Shown: piece by piece, positions 1 to 8,954 of the stretch
Numbering within the stretch: position 1 is the first letter of the stretch
Layout: each line of letters starts with the position of its first letter
Assembly: GCA_900538475.1 (NCBI GenBank)
Contig: UPYT01000020.1
Span: 1 to 64,000 of the forward strand
DNA: 64,000 bases
DNA from: an uncultured Clostridium sp.
Lineage (GTDB): Bacteria > Bacillota > Clostridia > Lachnospirales > Lachnospiraceae
Direction: 5' to 3'
Notes under the pieces: generated by a model
Told to the model about the DNA's origin: nothing
Seen by the model: the letters and a program-made list of their open reading frames with translations, nothing else
The model's database searches: none
Translations under genes and position numbers: made by a program

Positions 1-72
1 TCTCCGCCTGCGGCGGGTCGCTTCTGCGACAAAATTCTCTTCCGCCGCATGGCGAGCCCCGCGGAGCGTTTT

Positions 73-103
73 TATGTCATAGGATGAACTTTCCTATGAC
101 ATA
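73..103. repeat. CATAGGA hairpin, copy 1 of 3
   Basis: The arms TATGTCATAGGA (73-84) and TCCTATGACATA (92-103) form a perfect 12-bp stem with a 7-nt loop, flanked by T and A runs so that it could terminate in either direction. It lies just after the T-box terminator. Similar hairpins built on CATAGGA...TCCTATG occur at 12509-12533 and 46047-46075, each next to a terminator or leader. Confidence 0.7.
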
Positions 104-107
104 AAAA

Positions 108-408
108 ATCATCCGATCCTCTGCCGTCTGACCTGACGACAAGGGACCGAATGATCAGATAAATTCGGCGGTACCACCCTGCTTAGTATTCCGAAATCCA
201 GGAAAATCCGTTTCGGATACTCTCTCTTTTTCCATTAACGCCGGAATCCGCGCCGCAGTTCACTGCAGAACTCCAGGGCCGGTTCAGCTTCCAGTGACAC
301 AAGAGCCTTCCACCATATAGCTCTCTCTCTGAATGTGTATGCAGGCCTACTAATCCCCTTCACAGTCGATTTTTTCCTTTTGTATGGGCAGCTCTTTCTG
401 CCCGTGTA
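108..408 (-). ncRNA. T-box riboswitch leader; target gene lies off the left edge
   Basis: Read on the minus strand, the T-box core AGGGTGGTACCG is at 168-180. Upstream is a typical stem I with GGATTAGTAG, a GA-rich distal arm and GGTGGAA. The core is followed by a terminator: minus-strand arms ATCATTCGGTCC (144-155) and GGATCGGATGAT (108-119), pairing with a few G-U pairs, then six U (103-108). T-box RNAs bind uncharged tRNA and let transcription continue into aminoacyl-tRNA synthetase or amino acid genes. The likely specifier is GCU (alanine) in the string GGAAGCTGAACC, but I placed it by eye. The controlled gene would start left of base 1. Confidence 0.9.
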
Positions 409-414
409 TGCTTG

Positions 415-443
415 ATTCTACGCCATTTTTTAGTGCTTGTCAA
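415..443 (-). promoter_or_regulatory. Sigma-A promoter of the T-box transcript
   Basis: On the minus strand a consensus -35 TTGACA (438-443) is followed after exactly 17 bp by -10 TAGAAT (415-420). This puts the transcript start near 407, just upstream of T-box stem I. Confidence 0.75.
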
Positions 444-455
444 GCAGTTCTCGTC

Positions 456-713
456 CTATTTCCGGCTTTCCTCATAACACTTGCGCACAGCCTGAGCCAG
501 CTGATCTGCGCAAGAGGTATTCCGGAAACCGCAAGTATTTCCCTTTAAATATCCTTCAATCTGCTCCACCGTCATTCCATCTACCAGCTTGCTGACAGCC
601 TTCAAATTTCCGTTGCAGCCTCCGGTAAAGGCCACATTTTTAACCACATCCCCTTCCAAATCAAACGTAATCATTCTTGCACAAACATTTTGGGGTCTTA
701 CTTCGTATCTCAT
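456..713 (-). CDS. TIGR03905-type TSCPD-domain protein
   Basis: This 85-residue protein matches the short stand-alone TSCPD family (TIGR03905), seen in the GGCNGN segment and the C-terminal RNTSCADQLA motif with its conserved cysteines (TSCAD in place of TSCPD). The same domain occurs at the C terminus of some B12-dependent ribonucleotide reductases, but the function of the stand-alone protein is unknown. The ATG is preceded by GAGGAG at good spacing. It follows the HicB-like gene on the same strand with a 21-bp gap, so the two are probably co-transcribed. The family call is firm; no reaction can be assigned. Confidence 0.85.
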   Translation of the reverse strand: MRYEVRPQNVCARMITFDLEGDVVKNVAFTGGCNGNLKAVSKLVDGMTVEQIEGYLKGNTCGFRNTSCADQLAQAVRKCYEESRK

Positions 714-734
714 AATTTTGTCTCCTCTGTATTC

Positions 735-1010
735 TTAGTCATTGTCCGGCAGCAGCTTGATCCGAACCATAATATTTTTCACTACCGCACCTTCCGGCAG
801 ATCCATATCCTCCACATGAGTCTGGCCTGGAAAATCTCCGCCGTCCTCCAGCTCTACCAGAAGCCAGTTGTAGGCTGCGTCTCTCGCATCCTCGATAGCG
901 TCCTCCAAATCCGGTCCATCTGCTTCGCAGCACTCCAAATCCGGAAATACTGCATGATATCCTTTTCCATCCTTATGGGGTGTAAACACCGCCGGGTAAG
1001 TAAATGTCAT
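735..1010 (-). CDS. HicB-like protein (orphan antitoxin-type domain)
   Basis: The 91-residue protein has the HicB partial RNase H-like fold signature: an N-terminal YPAVFTPHKDGKGYHAVFPDLECC strand pattern (quoted here in two parts: YPAVFTPHKDGKGYH, then AVFPDLECC) and a following acidic helix. HicB proteins normally neutralise the small mRNA interferase HicA. No HicA-like partner (about 60-80 residues, GSHxxF-type motif) is encoded next to it, and no helix-turn-helix or ribbon-helix-helix tail is visible. It is therefore an orphan HicB-domain protein, and an active toxin-antitoxin role is doubtful. It is likely transcribed together with the TSCPD gene downstream. Confidence 0.8.
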   Translation of the reverse strand: MTFTYPAVFTPHKDGKGYHAVFPDLECCEADGPDLEDAIEDARDAAYNWLLVELEDGGDFPGQTHVEDMDLPEGAVVKNIMVRIKLLPDND

Positions 1011-1194
1011 CTCATTTTGCCTCCTGTTCTATCTGATTCTATCTTATTTTCAGTATTCTTCCGCTTCCTGCCGTTTTTCTGTGTTTTCTCCGTTCCTCAT
1101 TATACGACAAATTTCCTCATCTGTAAACGTCCCCAAAACTATGCTATAATAAAAAGAACAAACTACCAAACAAGAAAAGGAGTGTGAAGCCCCT

Positions 1195-1773
1195 ATGAAG
1201 CTTTTGGCTGATCTGTTTTTGACCTTTGCAAACATCGGTCTGTTTACCTTCGGTGGCGGATATGCCATGCTTTCTATGATTGAACATCACTGTGTAGAAC
1301 AGAAAAAATGGATCACCCATGATGAAATGATGAATATTACTGTCATTGCAGAATCCACCCCCGGCCCCATTGCCATTAACTGCGCAACCTTTACCGGATA
1401 CCGGCAGGCCGGTTTATTGGGCGCTCTTGCCGCTACCCTGGGCATTGTTTTTCCATCCTTTGCCATAATCTATATTATTTCCCAATTTCTGGATCACTTT
1501 CTGGAAATTCCCCTCATTGCCCACGCCTTTCAGGGAATTAAAATAGGCGCAGGACTTTTGATTCTGGATGCAGCCGCTGTTATGATTCAGAAAATGCCTA
1601 AAAAGCTGCTTTCCAGAGCCATCATGGTCTTCTCAGCGGCAGCCATGCTGATGATTTCTGCTTTTTCCTGGAACTTTTCCTCCATCAGCCTGATGATGAC
1701 TGCAGCTGCTGTCAGTCTTTGTGTCTTTCTTTTCAAAGACTCAGCCCCCAAAAAAGGAGGTGCCGCCTCTTGA
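1195..1773 (+). CDS. chrA: Chromate transporter, N-terminal-type half (ChrA family)
   Basis: A 192-residue membrane protein of the short-chain CHR family. It has the repeat signature FTFGGGYAMLSMIE near residues 17-30 and ESTPGPIAINCATFTGYR near 53-70, followed by several hydrophobic helices. In the short-chain form two half-size proteins encoded in tandem make one transporter, which exports chromate or moves another anion by proton symport. The gene has an extended -10 (TGCTATAAT, ending at 1150) and AAGGAG before the ATG. Its stop overlaps the TTG start of the second half. The physiological substrate in an anaerobe is uncertain. Confidence 0.92.
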   Translation: MKLLADLFLTFANIGLFTFGGGYAMLSMIEHHCVEQKKWITHDEMMNITVIAESTPGPIAINCATFTGYRQAGLLGALAATLGIVFPSFAIIYIISQFLDHFLEIPLIAHAFQGIKIGAGLLILDAAAVMIQKMPKKLLSRAIMVFSAAAMLMISAFSWNFSSISLMMTAAAVSLCVFLFKDSAPKKGGAAS

Positions 1774-2342
1774 TTTACTGGAGTTTATTTTGGGGATTTC
1801 TGCAGATCGGCTGTTTTTCCTTCGGAGGCGCCTACGGTGCCATTCCCCTGATCCGCGACCTGGTATTGTCCCGGGGCTGGCTTGAGGAGGATGCTCTGAC
1901 TTATATGATTGCAGTAAGTGAAAGCACGCCGGGGCCCATTATGGTCAATCTGGCTACTTATATCGGAAGCAGCCAGGCTGGTTTCTTTGGCGCTGTCATT
2001 GCCACCCTGGCCGTTGTGCTTCCCTCCTTTTTGATTATTCTGCTGATCACTGCAGTTTTAAAAACAGCACTGAAAAACAAATACTTTCAGGCTGTTCTCC
2101 AGGGACTTAAGCCCTGCGTCATCGGCATCGTTCTGGCTGCCGGAATCCAGATGACCGCCCGATGCTGCATAAGACTGGAAAATGTCCCCTGCAAAGCCAT
2201 GTTCCTGCGCCCCGACGGAATTTTAATTGCTGCTCTTCTGTGGGCTGCCATGCTGCTCAGCAAAAAATTGCGGAAAAAGAAGCTGTCCCCTATTCAGCTT
2301 ATTCTGCTTTCTGCTCTGGCAGGAATCATATTTTACAGCTAA
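1770..2342 (+). CDS. chrA: Chromate transporter, second half (ChrA family)
   Basis: This is the partner half-transporter of about 190 residues, with CFSFGGAYGAIPLIRD near the N terminus and the ESTPGPIMVNLATYIGSSQAG motif (shown as ESTPGPIMVNLATYIG plus SSQAG). I chose the TTG at 1770. It overlaps the TGA of the first half, has AAAGGAGG at 1753-1760, and gives a length equal to the first half. An in-frame upstream start at 1719 would lie inside the first gene and lacks a ribosome binding site. The overlap implies translational coupling, as expected for a heterodimer. Confidence 0.9.
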   Translation: MIYWSLFWGFLQIGCFSFGGAYGAIPLIRDLVLSRGWLEEDALTYMIAVSESTPGPIMVNLATYIGSSQAGFFGAVIATLAVVLPSFLIILLITAVLKTALKNKYFQAVLQGLKPCVIGIVLAAGIQMTARCCIRLENVPCKAMFLRPDGILIAALLWAAMLLSKKLRKKKLSPIQLILLSALAGIIFYS

Positions 2343-2392
2343 GAAATGCCACTGCCTGAATATTACTCATAAAAAAGAAAGAAGGTTTCCCT

Positions 2393-3238
2393 ATGATACA
2401 GGATATTGCACCGCACCATTTTGACAACGCTTACCGGCCTGCGCCGCCATCTCCAGACAGCTATGCCCTCTGTTTTCAGGAACGAAGAGCCCTGCTGCTT
2501 CGCAAAGAAGATGGCTCCTTTGACTTCCCCCGTTTCCGGGATTTGGAAAAGGAAAACGAAGATATTTACCAGAACAGTACCTACCTCTTCGCAGTTGACG
2601 GTCAGACCTTTTATCTGCTCCAGAACCTCAGCATTCCGGCGCCCTCCGGCTTCTCCCTGGAAAATATCCAGTTTTTCCGCAGCGCCGCTCCCCGCCACCT
2701 GGCTTTTGCCGGGATCACAGGGTATCAGCTTTCCCAGTGGTATGAAAGCCGCCGCTGGTGCGGACGATGCGGTTCTCCCCTCCAGCATGATGAGAAGGAG
2801 AGAATGATGCGCTGCCCCAAGTGCGGTCAGATGGAATATCCCAAAATCTGCCCTGCAGTCATCATTGCTGTGACAGACAAAAACCGCCTGCTGCTGTCCA
2901 AATATGCTGGACGCACCTACAAGCGGTATGCACTTCTGGCCGGATTTACAGAAATTGGAGAAACTCTGGAAGAAACTGTAAAACGTGAGGTTATGGAGGA
3001 GGTCGGTTTAAAGGTCACCAATATCCGATATTACAAAAGTCAGCCCTGGTCCTTTTCTGATACTCTGCTGGCAGGCTTCTTCTGTGATCTGGAAGAACCG
3101 GGGCAAATTCGTCTGGATGAAAATGAACTTGCTCTGGCCGAATGGTTTGAACGGGAGGACATTCCCCTGGAAGATGACGAGCACGCCAGCCTGACTCACG
3201 AAATGATCCGGTATTTCCACGATCAGGAATCGCGATAA
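2393..3238 (+). CDS. nudC: NAD(+)/NADH diphosphatase (Nudix)
   Basis: The 281-residue protein has a central zinc ribbon (CGRCG and CPKCG, near residues 123-145) followed by a Nudix domain. The Nudix box reads GFTEIGETLEETVKREVMEE, then VGL, and is followed by SQPWSFSDTLLAGF, the NudC-specific variant of the SQPWPFPxS motif. NudC cleaves NAD(H) to NMN(H) and AMP and can remove NAD caps from RNA. It lies 50 bp after the chrA pair and converges with, and overlaps by 16 bp, the minus-strand membrane gene. Family length and motifs are complete. Confidence 0.93.
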   Translation: MIQDIAPHHFDNAYRPAPPSPDSYALCFQERRALLLRKEDGSFDFPRFRDLEKENEDIYQNSTYLFAVDGQTFYLLQNLSIPAPSGFSLENIQFFRSAAPRHLAFAGITGYQLSQWYESRRWCGRCGSPLQHDEKERMMRCPKCGQMEYPKICPAVIIAVTDKNRLLLSKYAGRTYKRYALLAGFTEIGETLEETVKREVMEEVGLKVTNIRYYKSQPWSFSDTLLAGFFCDLEEPGQIRLDENELALAEWFEREDIPLEDDEHASLTHEMIRYFHDQESR

Positions 3239-4290
3239 GCCGCTTCTGTCAAATCCTCAATCAAAAGCAATCCCAAAGGCCCCAGAAAAAAACCGGCAAT
3301 TCCAAACAGCTCCAGCCCCACATACATGGCCATAAGATTTTCCAGGGGAGACAGGCCCACCTGGCTCCCCATCATTCTGGCCTCCAAAAATTCCCGAAGC
3401 AGATAACAGATTCCATACAGAACCAGAAGCGCCAAACCGCCCTTCCATTTTCCCATAAAGAAATTTATAAGAGCCCAGGGAATCAGCACCGTCCCTGTCC
3501 CAAGAACAGGAAGCGCATCCAAAAGCCCTATCCCTGTCCCAAGCAGAAAATAATAGGGATTTTTCATCAGCCACAAACCGGCTGTACATACAGAAGCAGT
3601 CAGCACCAGTATCACCCCCTGAGTTTTCAGCCACGCACTGACTGTCCCAGACAGCCTCCTCACAATAATTTCGTATTCCCTATAAAACATGGATTTCTCC
3701 ATTCTGACCTTCCATGCATCCATCTCATGAAGACAAAGCCCTGTAGATACCAAAAGAAGCAGCAAACATACACTGCATCCAATTCCCAGCTTTAACATCA
3801 GCAGGGAATTGCTCATCAGATAAGGAACCGCGCCGTCTGTCACCACCGTCAGCAGCCCTCTCAACATTCTTCGCATCAAAAAAACCAGAACATTGCTTTT
3901 CAGGCACAGTATTTCCTCCATGCTGTGGCACACTGCCGTCAGCCATACGTCCAGCTTCTCTATCCAGCCCGGAGCTGCAGACAGCAGCAGGGCCATTTCC
4001 CTACACAGCTTCTGCCCGCCGCTGTAGACGGCAACTCCCAGAACCGCCAGTACAGCCAAAAGCTCCAGTACACCTGCTGCCCCCAGCGGTATTTTGTATT
4101 CCCTTCCACGAAAGCAAAGGCGGCACCGCTCTTGCAGCCACCGGGCAGATGGCCGCAGCGCCGCAGCAATTCCCCAGGACAGCAAAAAGGGAATCACAAG
4201 AGGCAGAAGGAAGCGAAAGCTTCCATAGACTGCTCCTGTCATTCCCATAATTATAAAAATTTTCTTCAGTTTCTTATTCGGCTTACCCAT
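3223..4290 (-). CDS. AI-2E family permease, YtvI-like
   Basis: A 355-residue polytopic membrane protein with the PF01594 (AI-2E transporter family) layout. There are paired N-terminal helices (FRFLLPLVIPFLLSWGIAAAL), a soluble mid-region, and the conserved C-terminal cluster GTGIGLLDALPVLGTGTVL... ending in GPLGLLLIEDL. Within sporulating Firmicutes the closest profile is the sporulation membrane protein YtvI. The substrate is unknown. The 3' end overlaps nudC by 16 bp in convergent orientation. The family call is good; the specific YtvI assignment is moderate. Confidence 0.8.
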   Translation of the reverse strand: MGKPNKKLKKIFIIMGMTGAVYGSFRFLLPLVIPFLLSWGIAAALRPSARWLQERCRLCFRGREYKIPLGAAGVLELLAVLAVLGVAVYSGGQKLCREMALLLSAAPGWIEKLDVWLTAVCHSMEEILCLKSNVLVFLMRRMLRGLLTVVTDGAVPYLMSNSLLMLKLGIGCSVCLLLLLVSTGLCLHEMDAWKVRMEKSMFYREYEIIVRRLSGTVSAWLKTQGVILVLTASVCTAGLWLMKNPYYFLLGTGIGLLDALPVLGTGTVLIPWALINFFMGKWKGGLALLVLYGICYLLREFLEARMMGSQVGLSPLENLMAMYVGLELFGIAGFFLGPLGLLLIEDLTEAAYRDS

Positions 4291-4432
4291 GGACTCACCT
4301 GTTTCTGTTTTGTACTTCCTTTGTACTAATCCTAGTATAGCCCAATTCTTTGATTTTATAAGCCGCTTAGAAACTTTTTATAATTCCATTTTTTTACGGT
4401 GAAGCTCAGATGAGCTATTAATGTTTATCAAA

Positions 4433-5560
4433 TTAAACTAAATGCTTGTCTGCATAGTCCATAACGCAGTTCCAGTCATATTCATCCAAGTCATGATTTC
4501 CTGTCTTAAAGTGATATCCAATTTCTCCATCATGAACTGGCCGTTCAGGCTTTGGCTGCTTTATCAAAGGCATTCCAGTTTTTCCCAAAAGGCGATACAC
4601 AGGAGTTGCCTGTACCAGTGACTCAAACTGTCCTGCCGGATCTGCCCAGCTGTCAAAGGTTTTCGATGTAGTATATACCAGTCTGGGGGCTGCCAGAGCA
4701 ATCAGCATGTGCTGATCAAACGGCATCGCATCCTCATTCTCCGCATATTTCTGATAATTACGGCAAAACCAATAAGGAAATCTTGTGACAATATCCTTGA
4801 TTCGTTCCCCTTTAGACTGACGAGCCAGCGCATCTCCCGAATTGCCTGCACAGCTGCTGAGAGCCATGGCAAAACGCTGATCCTGCGCCAGTGTCCAAAG
4901 CGCCGTCTTTCCGCCTCTGGAATGGCCTGCAACTACCGCTCTTTTTTCATCAATCAACGGCTCCTGTTCAAAATAATCCATCATTCGGCTGGCTCCCCAG
5001 GACCATGCACTGAGCGCTCCCCAGGCATCATCTGGTCTGTTTTCTTTCAGTTCCGGAAACAGTTTGTGGAAGCCCATAGAAAATCCCTCATCATAATCAG
5101 GTGCAATATCCTGAGTCAATATTACTGCAGCCGCATATCCTCTGGATACCATTGTTTCTGCTGGCCAGAAGGGACTTAAAAAGTGACGTGCCGGATCCCC
5201 ATCCTTAATTCCCCGGTTGCAAATCGTCAAAAGCACAGGAACCGGTTTTTCCTGCTCTGCCGGAATAAACACGACTGCCGGAAAGCTAAAATGAATCCCG
5301 TTTCTCACTGCAGTAATTTCAATCGTTCTGCGGATCGCCCTTCCTTCCATAATTTCTTTTCCCTGTCTGGAATCTGCTATCCGAATATCAATGGAAACAT
5401 CACTCATATCCGGCAGTCTTCCATATTCTTCCCGTTTCAGCATATCCAAAATCTCTGGTCTGCGCTTTTCAAACCATACTTTTTCAGAAGTCACCGGCGT
5501 TCCATCCAGGCAAGTCAGTAAATCAGGAAGATGCCTTCCACAATCAGGTGCTTGATACAT
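4433..5560 (-). CDS. Alpha/beta-hydrolase, CE15-like (glucuronoyl esterase-type)
   Basis: This 375-residue cytoplasmic protein has an alpha/beta-hydrolase core with nucleophile motif GHSRGGKTALW, close to the G-x-S-R-x-G-K signature of CE15 esterases. It also has a C-terminal GNHDLDEYDW that probably holds the catalytic histidine. I chose the ATG at 5560 because AAAGGAGG precedes it; an upstream start at 5626 would sit inside the regulator gene. It is the last gene of the sugar transporter/YesMN operon, so it probably trims ester groups from imported oligosaccharides. No signal peptide is visible. CE15 proper and related uncharacterised hydrolases cannot be told apart here. Confidence 0.75.
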   Translation of the reverse strand: MYQAPDCGRHLPDLLTCLDGTPVTSEKVWFEKRRPEILDMLKREEYGRLPDMSDVSIDIRIADSRQGKEIMEGRAIRRTIEITAVRNGIHFSFPAVVFIPAEQEKPVPVLLTICNRGIKDGDPARHFLSPFWPAETMVSRGYAAAVILTQDIAPDYDEGFSMGFHKLFPELKENRPDDAWGALSAWSWGASRMMDYFEQEPLIDEKRAVVAGHSRGGKTALWTLAQDQRFAMALSSCAGNSGDALARQSKGERIKDIVTRFPYWFCRNYQKYAENEDAMPFDQHMLIALAAPRLVYTTSKTFDSWADPAGQFESLVQATPVYRLLGKTGMPLIKQPKPERPVHDGEIGYHFKTGNHDLDEYDWNCVMDYADKHLV

Positions 5561-5577
5561 ATTCAATTCCTCCTTTA

Positions 5578-6363
5578 TCAACTCTTTTTTTGCATTTTTG
5601 TTTCTGTAGGCGAATGTCCAAACCATTTTTTAAAGACCTGAAAAAAATACGTATAATCATGATAGCCCAGCATTTCTGCCACCTCATATACCTTATTCTG
5701 AGGATCCTGAAGCAGCCGTTTAGCCATATTCATTTTCACCATAGTCAGGTACGTTAAAAATCCAATCCCTACCTCTCTCTTAAACAGCTTGCTGAACCAC
5801 GATGTTGAAATAGAAAGCTCTTCACAAATCACGCCCAAAGACAGCTCACTATACAAATTTTCATCGATATATTCCAGCGCAGTACGTACAGCGGGAGAAT
5901 AACTGCCCTTCCTGTTTCTAATATCCAGAAGCTGCCGCTGGAGACTGCCCTCCGTCTCTTCTTCATGGGGAAATACCTGCTCTTTTTTCTCCCTGAACCG
6001 TATCTTTTCGATACTTTTTTCTAAATCCTCTGCAGAAACCGGCTTCGTAAGAAAATCACTGACACCGTATTGAATAGCCTTACGAGCATACTCAAACTCT
6101 TCATATCCTGTTATAATAATAAATTTCCCCGGATACCCCTGCTGAGTCAGTAATCGAATCAATTCCAAACCATTGTATCCTGGCATCCGAATGTCAGTAA
6201 CAACAAGGTCTGGCCGAAACTCCCGGATTTTTTCCAATCCCTCATAACCATCACTGGCAGTTCCTACCACCTGACACCCCAGTCTTTCCCAATCTGTTGT
6301 TTTTACCAGCGCCTGAACCGCCATCTGATTATCATCAATGATAATGACCGTATTCGTTTTCAT
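5578..6363 (-). CDS. Response regulator, YesN type (REC + AraC HTH)
   Basis: The 261-residue protein has an N-terminal receiver domain (acidic pair DD near residues 10-11, phospho-acceptor D in VVTDIRMPG near 56, lysine in FLTKPVSAEDL). After a short linker comes an AraC-type double helix-turn-helix ending in MLGYHDYTYFFQVFKKWFG. The linker is short compared with full YesN proteins. It overlaps the 3' end of the kinase gene by 29 bp, so the two are one system. The expected target is the promoter of the neighbouring sugar transporter operon. Confidence 0.93.
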   Translation of the reverse strand: MKTNTVIIIDDNQMAVQALVKTTDWERLGCQVVGTASDGYEGLEKIREFRPDLVVTDIRMPGYNGLELIRLLTQQGYPGKFIIITGYEEFEYARKAIQYGVSDFLTKPVSAEDLEKSIEKIRFREKKEQVFPHEEETEGSLQRQLLDIRNRKGSYSPAVRTALEYIDENLYSELSLGVICEELSISTSWFSKLFKREVGIGFLTYLTMVKMNMAKRLLQDPQNKVYEVAEMLGYHDYTYFFQVFKKWFGHSPTETKMQKKS

Positions 6364-8125
6364 TACCGCCTTTCCGTTCCCCCCTTTCCCTGCAGGGCAG
6401 ATCTACCAGCACTTCTGTGTACACAGAAGGCTCTGACTGAATATGAAGCCCGTACTCTTTTCCATACAATAAATGAATCCGTTTATTCACATTCCAGATT
6501 CCGATTCTCTTTTCTGACAGGCTTCGCTCCCGAATTTCCTTCAACCGTTCTGGAGAAATTCCCGCTCCGTCATCCCATATTGTGATGCAGAGATTGTCCT
6601 TTTCCCGGAAGGTTCGGACTCTTATTGTACAGACGCCTATTTTATTTTCCATTCCATGTACCAGTGAATTTTCGACCAAAGGCTGAAGGACAAAGGTAGG
6701 AATCATCATCTGACTGAGTTCTTCATCCAAATCATATTCCACCTTTAATCTTCCCTGATAAATTTCCTGGTTCAGCTGTAAATAATTATCAATATAATTT
6801 AATTCATCCTGTAAGGTACAAAACACCTCTGTACGTTCAATATTTGATCGATACAGCCGCGCCAGCTTCATTACCATACTGCCCACTTCACTGTCTCCAT
6901 TTAGCAATGCCAGTGCATGAACCGACTGTAGCGTATTAAACAGAAAATGAGGATTTACCTGGGCCTGAAGCACATGGTACTGAAACTGCAGCATCTGGTA
7001 GTGGGCTTCCTGCCTTTGTTTTTCACTTTCCGCAGTTTTTTTCATTAATTCCTGAATTCTGCTGCTCATGTAATTAATATGGAACGCTATCATTCCCAAT
7101 TCATCCTGAGACTTTATTCCACATACAGAAGAAAAATCTCCTGCCGCTACCCTGTCAATATCATTCAGCAAAATTTGAAGCTTTTTTGCTGTTCCTAAAA
7201 ATATCATGATAATACAACAGCCTGACAGGGATACTACCCCCAGCCCTAAAAACATCAGCGTCTCCATTACTTCCCGAAAACGTTCATGCTTTTTCTGTAA
7301 ATCAACTACAGAAACCAGCTTTAGCGTATTCTGGAACAGTGTATATTCTGACATCACATACTGCTTTTCCCATCCCTCCAGCTGAAACCTGCCATTTTGA
7401 TAAGATGCAGCTAACGCTTCCAGCTGATTGTCTGAAATATAGATAGGCGCTTCATTTTTGTCGTAAAGGATATAATATCCCACCTCTTTTAAATCATTAT
7501 TTAAGAACAGATCTTCGATATCATCGATTTTTAAATCTGCCATAACATATCCGCAAAATTCCAGCTTGTCCATATGGAAGATCGCCCGGATTAAAATGAT
7601 TCCTCCATTTCCATCACTGAGCCACATGGTTTTTCCAGGTACAGAATAACAATTATCATAATCTGCCCCTTCAAAAATCTCTGTCAGCCTTTTTCTCGGG
7701 GGCAGCTTTCCGCTCCCCCTTACATACACATTTCCATTGTTGTCCAGCACTGCTGTCCATAAAATCTGATGCTGGTTATACGGCCAGTTTTCCAGTACCT
7801 TTCCAATCTCAAACCTGGCCTTCAGGCGTTTTGAGGTATCTCCTGAGTTATTTAACACATCCAGATTATCGGAAAAATTTTTGGATAAATCAACAGATAG
7901 AAATCCATTATTTTCCATTACATTTAAACGGCTGCCGATATTCTGCCGTAGCTGCTGGGACAATGCTTCTGCATTAGAAGTAATTTCCTCTTCCAGCTGC
8001 TCTGTGCTCATTTGATAAGTTGTCATAAGAAAAATACCAAAAATAGCAGCAACTGCAACTCCCAGAAGCATAATCTTGAAATAAATTGATTTCTGAAACT
8101 GAATGTTTTTGTGTAAATAACCCAT
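6335..8125 (-). CDS. Sensor histidine kinase, YesM type
   Basis: A 596-residue membrane kinase. There is one N-terminal transmembrane helix (residues 17-35), an extracellular sensor region of about 250 residues, a second helix near 290-310, a HAMP domain, and the His_kinase module with QVNPHFLFNTLQSVHAL holding the phospho-histidine. An ATP-binding domain follows, with PLVENSLVHG (N box) and WDDGAGIS (G1). This is the usual partner of YesN-type regulators in carbohydrate operons. The ATG follows AAAGGG at suitable spacing. The ligand is probably a sugar or the loaded binding protein, which is inference from context. Confidence 0.94.
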   Translation of the reverse strand: MGYLHKNIQFQKSIYFKIMLLGVAVAAIFGIFLMTTYQMSTEQLEEEITSNAEALSQQLRQNIGSRLNVMENNGFLSVDLSKNFSDNLDVLNNSGDTSKRLKARFEIGKVLENWPYNQHQILWTAVLDNNGNVYVRGSGKLPPRKRLTEIFEGADYDNCYSVPGKTMWLSDGNGGIILIRAIFHMDKLEFCGYVMADLKIDDIEDLFLNNDLKEVGYYILYDKNEAPIYISDNQLEALAASYQNGRFQLEGWEKQYVMSEYTLFQNTLKLVSVVDLQKKHERFREVMETLMFLGLGVVSLSGCCIIMIFLGTAKKLQILLNDIDRVAAGDFSSVCGIKSQDELGMIAFHINYMSSRIQELMKKTAESEKQRQEAHYQMLQFQYHVLQAQVNPHFLFNTLQSVHALALLNGDSEVGSMVMKLARLYRSNIERTEVFCTLQDELNYIDNYLQLNQEIYQGRLKVEYDLDEELSQMMIPTFVLQPLVENSLVHGMENKIGVCTIRVRTFREKDNLCITIWDDGAGISPERLKEIRERSLSEKRIGIWNVNKRIHLLYGKEYGLHIQSEPSVYTEVLVDLPCRERGERKGGNENEYGHYH

Positions 8126-8132
8126 ATGCCAG

Positions 8133-8954
8133 CTACCCTTTCACAGCTCCAGAGGTAATTCCACTGATAATGTATTTCTGAAGACATAAATAAAGAATTA
8201 AAATCGGTATCATTGATAATAAGAATAACGCAAACGCCAATCCAAGTTCAATATTATTCTCTCCAAAAAAGAAATACTGCGTCAACGGAATGGTTCTTAC
8301 CTCTTTCTTCTGCAGCAGAGTTAAAGACATCTGAAAATCATTCCATACATTTAATGCATTCAGCACCACAGATGTAAATATAATCGGCTTCATCAAAGGA
8401 AATACGATTTTCCAGAAGATCCCATACACACCAGCACCATCAATAGACGCTGCTTCCTCCAGCTCCCTTGGAATGCTTTTCACAAATCCCGATACAAGAA
8501 GAACGGTAAATGCTATCTGAAAAGATATTTTCACCAGTGTAAAACCATGAAGTGTATTCAGCAGCCCCCACTTCGCCATATCTACATACAAAGGGGTCAT
8601 GATTGACTGGAACGGAATAATCATTGCTCCCAGAAAAATATAATAGATTGTGTTATAAAACCGATTATTCTTTCTTGCAATCATATAAGCAGCCATTGTA
8701 CAAATAATGGTAATTACAACTACCGAAATTACTGTTGTAAAAAAGCTGTTCTTCAATGCCAGACCAAAATTGGAGGTTTCAATCGCATTGGTGAAATTTT
8801 CCCAATGTATTTCTTTCGGCCATGCCAATCGATTTGTCACCAGCTCCGGCTTTGATTTTACAGAATAAACCACTGCTATATAAAACGGACTGATTACCAG
8901 AAGTGTTACTGCAATTTTCAAAATCGCAGAAATCCAAGTTTTTATTTTTCCCAT
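8133..8954 (-). CDS. Carbohydrate ABC transporter permease (MalG/AraQ type)
   Basis: A 273-residue permease with six predicted helices and the CUT1 EAA loop EEAASIDGAGVYGIFWKIVFP, in which EAASIDGAG...P contacts the ATPase. It ends in the typical ...SGITSGAVKG. Its start overlaps the stop of the upstream permease by one base, so the pair is translationally coupled. No ATP-binding subunit is encoded in the operon. CUT1 systems of this kind commonly share a general MsmK-type ATPase encoded elsewhere. Confidence 0.94.
   Translation of the reverse strand: MGKIKTWISAILKIAVTLLVISPFYIAVVYSVKSKPELVTNRLAWPKEIHWENFTNAIETSNFGLALKNSFFTTVISVVVITIICTMAAYMIARKNNRFYNTIYYIFLGAMIIPFQSIMTPLYVDMAKWGLLNTLHGFTLVKISFQIAFTVLLVSGFVKSIPRELEEAASIDGAGVYGIFWKIVFPLMKPIIFTSVVLNALNVWNDFQMSLTLLQKKEVRTIPLTQYFFFGENNIELGLAFALFLLSMIPILILYLCLQKYIISGITSGAVKG

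Noticed and set aside
735..1010. A working HicAB toxin-antitoxin pair
   Set aside because: No HicA-like gene lies on either side. The neighbour is a TSCPD-domain protein.
690..1187. A 165-codon plus-strand frame over the TSCPD and HicB-like genes
   Set aside because: It is antisense to two genes with clear families and good ribosome binding sites.
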